Source: Pseudomonas cichorii (GTDB lineage Bacteria; Pseudomonadota; Gammaproteobacteria; Pseudomonadales; Pseudomonadaceae). From it: a stretch of DNA of 64,000 bases. Position numbers and translations under genes: made by a program. The notes beneath the pieces were generated by a model, which saw only the letters and a list, made by a program, of their open reading frames with translations, was not told the DNA's origin and did not search any database. Positions 54,683 through 64,000 of this stretch are shown in pieces. The stretch covers positions 4,888,001 to 4,952,000 of the forward strand of contig NZ_CP074349.1 of assembly GCF_018343775.1 (NCBI RefSeq). Reading direction: 5' to 3'. Numbering within the stretch: position 1 is the first letter of the stretch; every line of letters starts with the position of its first letter.

Positions 54683-55594
54683 TTACACGGCCGCGACAGG
54701 ACGCATGTAAGAAATAGGTGCCGTACTGGCATCCTCGAAGGTCACGACTTCCCAGGCGTCCGGCTGCTCGATCAACGTGCGCAGCAGACGATTGTTCAGT
54801 GCATGCCCCGACTTGAAGCCTCGGAACTCACCAATCAGGCTATTGCCCAGCAGGTAGAGGTCGCCGATGGCATCCAGGATTTTATGTTTGACGAATTCGT
54901 CCTCGTAACGCAGGCCGTCTTCGTTCAAGACGCCTTCCTTGTCGACCACGATGGCGTTTTCCACGCTGCCGCCGAGTGCGAGGTTGTGCTTGCGCAGGTA
55001 CTCGATATCACTCATGAACCCGAAGGTCCGTGCACGGCTGACTTCCTTCACGAAGGAAGTACTGGAAAAGTCCACGCTTGCACTCTGGGTGCGGTCACGG
55101 AAGACAGGGTGATCGAAATCGATCTCGAAACTGACCTTGAACCCTTCGAAAGGCACGAAAGTAGCGCGTTTACCGCCCTCTTCCACTGTCACCTCACGCA
55201 GGATACGGATGAACTGCTTCGGCTCGTCCTGTTCCTCTAGACCAGCCGATTGAATCAGGAATACGAAAGGGCCTGCGCTGCCGTCCATGATTGGAACTTC
55301 GGAGGCAGAGAGCTCGACGTAGGCGTTATCGATGCCAAGGCCAGCCATGGCCGAAAGCAAATGTTCTACCGTGTCTACCTTGACGTCACCGCTGACCAGA
55401 GTGGTCGACAGTGTGGTGTCTCCGACATTTTCCGCTCGTGCAGGAATATGCACGACAGGATCCAGGTCGGCTCGGCAAAACACGATGCCGGTATTCACAG
55501 GCGCAGGCTTGAGGGTCAGGTAAACCTTTTCCCCGGAATGCAAGCCAACACCTGTGGCACGGATAATATTTTTCAGGGTGCGTTGTTTAATCAT
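54683..55594 (-). CDS. lpxC: UDP-3-O-acyl-N-acetylglucosamine deacetylase LpxC
   Basis: 303-residue zinc amidase that performs the first committed step of lipid A synthesis in the cytoplasm. Zinc ligands lie in [16 protein letters not shown] and in [14 protein letters not shown] (His and Asp), and the catalytic His is in [15 protein letters not shown]. The start [24 protein letters not shown] is the family start. It follows ftsZ by 111 bp at the end of the dcw cluster. The C-terminal residues (MRPVAAV) may influence FtsH turnover. Confidence 0.98.
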   Translation of the reverse strand: MIKQRTLKNIIRATGVGLHSGEKVYLTLKPAPVNTGIVFCRADLDPVVHIPARAENVGDTTLSTTLVSGDVKVDTVEHLLSAMAGLGIDNAYVELSASEVPIMDGSAGPFVFLIQSAGLEEQDEPKQFIRILREVTVEEGGKRATFVPFEGFKVSFEIDFDHPVFRDRTQSASVDFSSTSFVKEVSRARTFGFMSDIEYLRKHNLALGGSVENAIVVDKEGVLNEDGLRYEDEFVKHKILDAIGDLYLLGNSLIGEFRGFKSGHALNNRLLRTLIEQPDAWEVVTFEDASTAPISYMRPVAAV

Positions 55595-55705
55595 GGCATG
55601 GCCGCTTCAGCGCAAGTTGCGAACTGGTATCAACAAAGGCTGGCGATGATAGCAGACCATGCCTTTGCTGAACACCAATCACCCTAATACCCCTGATACA
55701 TTTCA

Positions 55706-56896
55706 TCAATCGGCCTGACGACGCAGGAAAGCCGGGATGTCCAGGTAGTCAAGGTCATCGTTAGGGTTCATCTTGGCCGCTGCAGTGGCGCTTGCATGAG
55801 CCTGGTTACGCATTACGGTCGGACGGTCCAGATCACGGTAGTTAACCGATGGAGCTTCCTGACGAGCTGCTGCCGGTTGAGCAGCGGCCTGCTGGACGGT
55901 TTGCAGGGTGTTGTCGATAACCTTCACAGGCTTCTCGATTTTCGCACCCAGACCAGTGGCAACCACAGTCACGTGCAACTCGTCACGCATGTCCGGATCG
56001 ATAACAGTACCGACCTTGACCATTGCGTGCTCGGAAGCGAACGCTTCGATGATGCTACCCACGTCGGAGTACTCACCCAGAGACAGGTCAGGACCGGCGG
56101 TGATGTTGACCAGGATGCCACGCGCACCTTGCAGGTTGACGTCTTCGAGCAACGGGTTGCGAATGGCCGCTTCGGTCGCTTCACGCGCACGATTCGGACC
56201 GCTGGCGCAGCCGGTACCCATCATTGCCATACCCATTTCGCTCATCACGGTACGGACGTCGGCGAAGTCGACGTTGATCATGCCCGGACGTTTGATGATG
56301 TCGGAGATACCGCGAACGGCACCGGCCAGAACATCGTCAGCCTTGGCGAAAGCCGACAGCAGGCTGGCGTCTTTACCCAGGATGGTCAGCAGCTTCTCGT
56401 TGGGGATAGTAATCAACGAGTCGACGCTTTCAGACAGCATACGGATGCCTTCATCGGCGATCTGCATGCGCTTGCGGCCTTCAAACGGGAACGGACGAGT
56501 CACGACCGCAACAGTGAGAATGCCCAGTTCCTTTGCCACTTCGGCAATGATCGGAGCTGCACCGGTACCGGTACCGCCGCCCATGCCAGTGGTGATGAAG
56601 ACCATGTTGGTGCCTTGCAGGACTTCTGCAATGCGCTCACGGTCTTCCAGTGCCGCCTGACGACCGACTTCAGGGTTGGCGCCAGCGCCAAGACCTTTGG
56701 TTACGCCAGTACCCAATTGCAGGATGGTGCGTGCACCGATGTTTTTCAGTGCCTGAGCATCAGTGTTGGCGCAGATGAATTCCACGCCTTCGATGTTGCT
56801 CTTGACCATGTGATTGACAGCGTTGCCACCACCACCACCCACACCGATAACCTTGATTACCGGGCTCTGCGGGACGTTGTCTACGAGTTCGAACAT
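55706..56896 (-). CDS. ftsZ: Cell division GTPase FtsZ
   Basis: 396-residue tubulin homologue that forms the Z-ring at midcell. The nucleotide motif is GMGGGTGTGAAP, the T7 synergy loop is NVDFADVRTVMSEMGMAM, and the C-terminal FtsA/ZipA-binding tail is LDYLDIPAFLRRQAD. A Pro/Ala/Gln-rich linker precedes the tail. It is 73 bp downstream of ftsA. Confidence 0.99.
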   Translation of the reverse strand: MFELVDNVPQSPVIKVIGVGGGGGNAVNHMVKSNIEGVEFICANTDAQALKNIGARTILQLGTGVTKGLGAGANPEVGRQAALEDRERIAEVLQGTNMVFITTGMGGGTGTGAAPIIAEVAKELGILTVAVVTRPFPFEGRKRMQIADEGIRMLSESVDSLITIPNEKLLTILGKDASLLSAFAKADDVLAGAVRGISDIIKRPGMINVDFADVRTVMSEMGMAMMGTGCASGPNRAREATEAAIRNPLLEDVNLQGARGILVNITAGPDLSLGEYSDVGSIIEAFASEHAMVKVGTVIDPDMRDELHVTVVATGLGAKIEKPVKVIDNTLQTVQQAAAQPAAARQEAPSVNYRDLDRPTVMRNQAHASATAAAKMNPNDDLDYLDIPAFLRRQAD

Positions 56897-56969
56897 TTTC
56901 CCTCTCCTTCAGTTCTCTAGTTTTGTTTCTGCCTACTACCTGCCGCTACCACTTTTGAAGCCTTGAAAC

Positions 56970-58226
56970 TCAGAAATTGCCCTGGAACCAGCGCTTGACG
57001 CGCTCAAGCACTGGGGCCTTGGGTTCGTCGCCGTAACTGCTGCTGTTGCCCAGACCGGACAGCGAGATGCCATCCGACTGTTTTTGCAGCCCGTACAACA
57101 ACAGGCCTACGCCTGTGGAGTAGATCGGGTTGCGCACAACATCAGCGAGCCCTTTGACGCTATGCGGCACGCCGAGGCGTACCGGCATGTGGAAGATTTC
57201 TTCGGCCAGTTCGACCGCACCTTCCATTTTCGAGGTACCACCGGTCAGCACGATGCCTGCCGGGATAAGATCTTCATAACCGCTGCGGCGCAGTTCGGCC
57301 TGGATCAGGGTGAACAGCTCGTCGTAACGAGGTTCGACCACTTCAGCCAGGGCCTGACGCGACAGCTCGCGAGGTGGACGGTCGCCCACGCTCGGGACCT
57401 TGATGGTTTCACCGGCACCGGCCAGTTTGGCCAGGGCGCAGGCGTAGCGAATCTTGATTTCTTCGGCATACTGGGTCGGTGTACGCAGCGCCATGGCGAT
57501 GTCGTTGGTGACCTGATCGCCGGCAATCGGGATCACGGCGGTGTGACGAATGGCGCCTTCGGTAAAGATCGCGATATCCGTGGTGCCACCACCGATGTCC
57601 ACCAGGCACACGCCCAGCTCTTTCTCGTCATCGGTCAATACCGAATAGGCCGAAGCCAGTTGCTCGAGAATGATGTCGTCGACTTCCAGGCCACAGCGGC
57701 GCACGCACTTCTCGATGTTCTGGGCGGCGTTCACTGCGCAGGTCACCACATGCACCTTGGCTTCCAGGCGCACGCCGGACATGCCCAGCGGCTCGCGCAC
57801 GCCTTCCTGGTTATCGATCACGTAATCCTGAGGCAAGGTGTGCAGAACGCGCTGGTCGGCAGGAATGGCAACAGCCTGTGCGGCATCGAGCACACGCTCC
57901 AGATCCGCAGAACTGACTTCGCGATCACGAATAGCCACGATGCCGTGGGAGTTCAGACTGCGAATATGGTTGCCCGCCACGCCGACGAACGCCGAGTGGA
58001 TACGGCAGCCCGCCATCAGTTGCGCTTCTTCGACGGCGCGCTGAATCGATTGCACGGTCGATTCGATATTCACCACCACGCCCTTTTTCAGGCCACGGGA
58101 TGGATGGGTACCGATACCCACGATTTCCAGCGAGCCATCGGCCGCGACTTCGCCTACCAGTGCCACCACCTTGGAGGTACCGATATCCAGCCCGACGATC
58201 ATTTTGCCGCTTTGCACATTTGCCAT
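56970..58226 (-). CDS. ftsA: Cell division protein FtsA
   Basis: 418-residue actin-like protein that tethers FtsZ to the inner membrane. The N-terminal phosphate loop is MIVGLDIGTSKVVALVGE; VCLVDIGGGTTDIAIF and GIVLTGGTSKMEG complete the ATP site. The C-terminal amphipathic helix (LERVKRWFQGNF) is the membrane anchor. I chose the ATG before ANVQSGKM; a longer frame of six codons is unlikely. Confidence 0.98.
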   Translation of the reverse strand: MANVQSGKMIVGLDIGTSKVVALVGEVAADGSLEIVGIGTHPSRGLKKGVVVNIESTVQSIQRAVEEAQLMAGCRIHSAFVGVAGNHIRSLNSHGIVAIRDREVSSADLERVLDAAQAVAIPADQRVLHTLPQDYVIDNQEGVREPLGMSGVRLEAKVHVVTCAVNAAQNIEKCVRRCGLEVDDIILEQLASAYSVLTDDEKELGVCLVDIGGGTTDIAIFTEGAIRHTAVIPIAGDQVTNDIAMALRTPTQYAEEIKIRYACALAKLAGAGETIKVPSVGDRPPRELSRQALAEVVEPRYDELFTLIQAELRRSGYEDLIPAGIVLTGGTSKMEGAVELAEEIFHMPVRLGVPHSVKGLADVVRNPIYSTGVGLLLYGLQKQSDGISLSGLGNSSSYGDEPKAPVLERVKRWFQGNF

Positions 58227-58240
58227 GGTCCAGCCTCTTA

Positions 58241-59107
58241 TCAATTCTTCGCGACAGCGGGCTTGTCCGCTGTGGGCGCTACCTGTTCACGCCAACCAAC
58301 CGCAAGGCCGTTGGAGTAACGCAGGTCGATGCGCGCAATATTCGTGATTTGTTCTTTAAGCGTTTTTTCGTAAATCGCGATGAAGCGGCGCATTTTTTCC
58401 ACAAGATGATCGCGTCCCAGCAACAACTCGATACCCGGACCGGCATTGCCGGCACCGGTGGTCAGGAACCAACTGCCACGCTCACGTAACTCCAGGCGTG
58501 CGATGGAGAACCCCATGGGGCGCAACATCTGACTCAACACCTGGTACTGCTGCATCACCTGTTGCTGAGCCCGCTGCGGGCCGAACAACTGGGGAAGGTG
58601 TTCATAGTTGGACAGTTCACGCGGCGTGAAAGCCTGTCCCTGGTTGTTCAACAGCGCTTCGTCTCCCCAACGGGCGACGGGCAGTTGCTCTTCCAGTCGA
58701 ACCACGACCTGATCCGGCCATACGCGCCGTACTTCGGCATGGGCGATCCAGGGCATCTGCTCCAGTTCGGTACGCATACCGGCCAGATCGATGGTGAAGA
58801 AGCTCGCCGCCACATAAGGCGCGATTCGTTGCTGCACCGCCTGCTGACTGATGTAGCTCAGGTCACCCTGCACGTTGATGCGGGTGATCGGACGGTCTAC
58901 ATACGGCAACAGACGCTGCGCACCTTCGTACGTACCGAAACCCAGAACCACCAGCAGCACCGGCCAGAACAGTCCTTTCAGGAAACCGAAGCCCGGCTTG
59001 GGCAGTCGCGCCGACAATGGCTCCTTGGCCACCATCCGACTGGCGCCACGCGGCACTGGCTTGCGGCCAGGAGCAGGTGGCTGATGACGTGCCGACGCGC
59101 CGTACAT
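58241..59107 (-). CDS. ftsQ: Cell division protein FtsQ
   Basis: 288-residue bitopic divisome protein: a basic cytoplasmic tail of about 50 residues ([16 protein letters not shown]), one membrane helix ([22 protein letters not shown]), a POTRA domain ([20 protein letters not shown]) and a beta domain ([23 protein letters not shown]). It recruits FtsL and FtsB. The ATG lies 2 bp after the ddlB stop; upstream frame is not coding. Confidence 0.97.
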   Translation of the reverse strand: MYGASARHQPPAPGRKPVPRGASRMVAKEPLSARLPKPGFGFLKGLFWPVLLVVLGFGTYEGAQRLLPYVDRPITRINVQGDLSYISQQAVQQRIAPYVAASFFTIDLAGMRTELEQMPWIAHAEVRRVWPDQVVVRLEEQLPVARWGDEALLNNQGQAFTPRELSNYEHLPQLFGPQRAQQQVMQQYQVLSQMLRPMGFSIARLELRERGSWFLTTGAGNAGPGIELLLGRDHLVEKMRRFIAIYEKTLKEQITNIARIDLRYSNGLAVGWREQVAPTADKPAVAKN

Positions 59108-59109
59108 GC

Positions 59110-61518
<2,409 letters not shown>

Positions 61519-61526
<8 letters not shown>

Positions 61527-62589
61527 TGACCACCTCCACACAGACGTCGACAACGGTGTTGGTTGCGTCTGGCCGGGCCAGCCTGCGGGCGGTACGGGCC
61601 ATGTTGTTCAATTGTTCGGGTTGCATCAAAACCTCTTTCAGGCGCGCAGCCATCTCGGCGGCGCCAGTTGTCGCTTGCGGCATGACAAAGGCTGCGCCTT
61701 CGCGAGCCAGATAGTCAGCGTTACGAGACTGGTGGTCGTCGATCGCGTAAGGCAGCGGTATCAGGAACGAAGGCAAGCCTGCGGCTGCCAGTTCACTGAT
61801 GGTCAACGCACCTGCGCGACAGACGACCAGATCGGCCCAGGCATAGGCCTGTGCCATGTTCTGGATAAACGGCGCGACCTGCGCCTCGACGCCAGCGCTG
61901 CGATAGCGCTCGGCGGTGACTTCATCGTGTTTCTTGCCGGCCTGATGGAAGACCTCGGGCCTTATGTCTTCAGACACCAGAGCCAGGGCTTCGGGCAGTA
62001 ACTTGTTCAGGGGCTCCGCGCCCAGGCTGCCGCCCAGGACCAGCAGACGCGCCTTGCGGCCGGCCAGTGCCTGGCGTGGTGTTTCAAGAAACAGCTCGAC
62101 CCGTACAGGATTGCCGGTCGTGCGGCGCTTGGCCGTTGCACTGAAGGTGTCCGGGAACGCCTCGCAGATTCGGCTGGCGAAGGACGACAGGCTGCGGTTG
62201 GCGGTACCGGCCACAGCGTTCTGCTCATGAATGATCAACGGCACGCCCGCCAGCTTCGCAGCCAGGCCACCAGGACCGGTGACATAACCACCGAAACCCA
62301 CGACACAGACCGGCTTCAACTCGCGCACGACCTTGCGTGCCTGACCCAATGCCTTGAGCAGCATGAAAGGTGCCTTGAGCAGCGACAGCTTGCCCTTGCC
62401 ACGCAACCCGGTGGCATCGATCAGATGCAGGGGCAGCCCGGCCTGTGGCACCAGCTCGTTTTCGATACCACGCGGCGTACCCAGCCAGTGGACCTTGTAG
62501 CCACGCGACTGGAATTCGCGGGCACAGGCCAGCGCCGGGAATACATGCCCGCCGGTGCCACCGGCCATGATCAGCACGTTAGCGTCCAT
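61519..62589 (-). CDS. murG: Undecaprenyl-PP-MurNAc-pentapeptide GlcNAc transferase MurG
   Basis: 356-residue peripheral membrane GT-B glycosyltransferase that converts lipid I to lipid II. N-terminal [12 protein letters not shown] and [23 protein letters not shown] bind the lipid acceptor side; [36 protein letters not shown] and the QSRNA region bind UDP-GlcNAc. It overlaps ftsW by 11 bp. The ATG before [10 protein letters not shown] was chosen. Confidence 0.98.
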
Positions 62590-63793
62590 GGGGCGGCTCC
62601 TCGGCGAAGTCGCTCTCTTTGAATTCGGTTTCTTCGCTGCCCATGTTGTTGCGCGACTCCCACTCGATGCGCAGCAGCAGACCGAGGCTCGCACAGCAGA
62701 TCACAAGCGAACTGCCGCCGTAGCTGAGGAATGGCAAGGTCAGGCCTTTGGTCGGCAGCAGGCCGACGTTTACCCCGATGTTGATCAGGAACTGACCGAT
62801 CCACAGGAAAGAAAGACCATAAGCAACGTAAGCACCGAAGAACTGTTTGGCCCTTTCTGCCCACATACCTATGTACATGCCACGAATACTGACGAACAGG
62901 AACAAGGCGACTGTGAGCAAAGACCCTATGACACCCAGCTCTTCGGCAAGCACCGAGAACACGAAGTCGGTATGAGCTTCCGGCAGATAGAACTGTTTCT
63001 GGACACTGTTGCCCAGACCGACGCCGAACCATTCGCCGCGACCGAATGCGATCAGCGCCTGGGTCAACTGGTAGCCGGAACCGAACTGGTCCGCCCACGG
63101 GTCGGTGAAGTTGGTCAGACGCGCCATCCGGTAAGGTTGGGCCTGTACCAGCACCACCACGGAAACCACAGCCAGCACCACCATCAGGGAGAAACGGAAC
63201 AGCCCGACACCACCGAGAAACAGCATGGCGGCAGCCGAGCCCATCATCACGACCGTGGCCCCGAAGTCAGGCTCCATCAGCAACAGGCCCGCCATCGGCA
63301 GCAACACGATGAACGGCTTGAAGAAGCCCATCCAGCTTTCACGGACTTCCTGCTGACGACGAATCAGGTAACCGGCCAGGAAGATCACCACAAAGACCTT
63401 GGCGATTTCGGAAGGCTGCACGTTGAACGCGCCGAAGCCAATCCAGCGCATCGAGCCGTTTACCTCGCGGCCGATACCCGGCACCAGCACCAGCAACAGC
63501 AGACCGAAGGCACCGATCAGCATCAGCCAGCCCATGCGCTGCCACGTGGCGACAGGCACCATCATGGTTGCGCAGCAGGCCCCCAGGCCGATCAACAGAT
63601 AGATCAGATGGCGGGTCATCATGTACAGCGTATTGCCCGACTGCACGGCGGCCACTTCCGACGACGCGGAAGTGATCATCACCAGACCAAGACCCAGCAA
63701 TGCCAGGCAGCCAGCCAGCATCGGGAAGTCGAGGTCTATGCCACGGCCACTGATCAGCGGCGACGGATAAGGCTTGATCACGCCAAAGATCAT
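62579..63793 (-). CDS. ftsW: Lipid II polymerase FtsW (SEDS family)
   Basis: 404-residue SEDS protein with about ten membrane helices, starting with [28 protein letters not shown] landmarks are [47 protein letters not shown] and [13 protein letters not shown]. It polymerises septal peptidoglycan with FtsI. It starts at the murD stop (4-bp overlap) and has a charged C-terminal tail. Confidence 0.98.
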   Translation of the reverse strand: MIFGVIKPYPSPLISGRGIDLDFPMLAGCLALLGLGLVMITSASSEVAAVQSGNTLYMMTRHLIYLLIGLGACCATMMVPVATWQRMGWLMLIGAFGLLLLVLVPGIGREVNGSMRWIGFGAFNVQPSEIAKVFVVIFLAGYLIRRQQEVRESWMGFFKPFIVLLPMAGLLLMEPDFGATVVMMGSAAAMLFLGGVGLFRFSLMVVLAVVSVVVLVQAQPYRMARLTNFTDPWADQFGSGYQLTQALIAFGRGEWFGVGLGNSVQKQFYLPEAHTDFVFSVLAEELGVIGSLLTVALFLFVSIRGMYIGMWAERAKQFFGAYVAYGLSFLWIGQFLINIGVNVGLLPTKGLTLPFLSYGGSSLVICCASLGLLLRIEWESRNNMGSEETEFKESDFAEEPPHGR

Positions 63794-64000
63794 GACAAGC
63801 CCTCCACTGCCTGGGCGAACAGGCGTCCGCGCTCTTCGTAATTCTTGAACATGTCGAGGCTCGCGCAGGCAGGCGACAGCAATACCGCATCGCCCTCTTG
63901 AGCCAGTTCGGCACTGCGTTGCACGGACTCTTCCAGCGTGGTGACACGCACCAGCGGTACAGCATCGCCCAGCGCCTGAGCGATCAGTTCGGCATCGCGG
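63790..64000 (-). CDS. murD: UDP-N-acetylmuramoylalanine--D-glutamate ligase MurD, C-terminal part
   Basis: The last ~69 residues of MurD, which adds D-Glu to UDP-MurNAc-L-Ala. The diagnostic C-terminal block is [19 protein letters not shown], followed by [11 protein letters not shown] and a TGA that overlaps the ftsW start. The rest of the gene lies beyond the window's right edge. Confidence 0.93.
   Translation of the reverse strand, partial: RDAELIAQALGDAVPLVRVTTLEESVQRSAELAQEGDAVLLSPACASLDMFKNYEERGRLFAQAVEGLS

Overview
The window is a chromosomal segment of a fluorescent-type Pseudomonas, probably of the syringae/fluorescens lineage; the species cannot be fixed from this sequence. Three things point there: the gene order colRS - groESL - fxsA - ampG - mscS - yajQ - panE - argJ - secA - dciA - lpxC - dcw cluster, which from memory follows the P. 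aeruginosa PA4375-PA4414 order; high-GC codon use; and REP-type intergenic repeats. I see no rRNA, tRNA, CRISPR array or transposase gene.

Layout. 1-6.1 kb: end of an RND efflux pump, then the ColRS envelope-stress system with its LPS-modification genes (methyltransferase, InaA/WapQ-like kinase, a small exported protein) and a divergent PAP2 phosphatase. Two sequences match the ColR consensus. 6.1-14.9 kb: uvsE, groESL, fxsA, a HugZ-like protein, a short-chain dehydrogenase, a DUF481 protein, an alkyltransferase-like protein and ampG. 14.9-21.3 kb: an accessory island between ampG and mscS. It holds a VasX/BTH_I2691-type T6SS effector followed by three tandem membrane-protein genes, the likely immunity genes, one of which is a chimera of the other two. 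21.3-33.2 kb: housekeeping genes (mscS, yajQ, panE, a sensor kinase, cobalamin adenosyltransferase, Nudix/ThiE fusion, GST, argJ, secA, dciA).

33.2-47.2 kb: a type II secretion system of the P. putida phosphatase-secreting type. A single operon runs uxpA-gspCDEFGHIJLMN. The Tat lipoprotein phosphatase gene uxpB diverges from it, and gspK lies beyond uxpB instead of between gspJ and gspL. A Pho-box-like site precedes uxpA, which suits control by phosphate starvation. 47.4-52.2 kb: an orphan VgrG - effector - immunity module. The effector joins an Rhs-type N-terminal region to a PD-(D/E)XK nuclease, and the immunity protein looks like the DUF1911/PoNi family. 52.5-54.6 kb: a multicopper oxidase. 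54.7-64 kb: lpxC and the distal division/cell-wall cluster, ftsZ, ftsA, ftsQ, ddlB, murC, murG, ftsW and the end of murD, all on the minus strand with short gaps or overlaps.

The most unusual material is in the two T6SS islands: the mosaic immunity array with a repeat unit that carries a REPIN-like element and breaks inside a terminator; three TGCGCA-N6-TGCGCA modules upstream of the VasX-like effector; and the Rhs-less nuclease effector. Both effectors look GC-rich over the delivery half and AT-richer over the toxin half and immunity genes.
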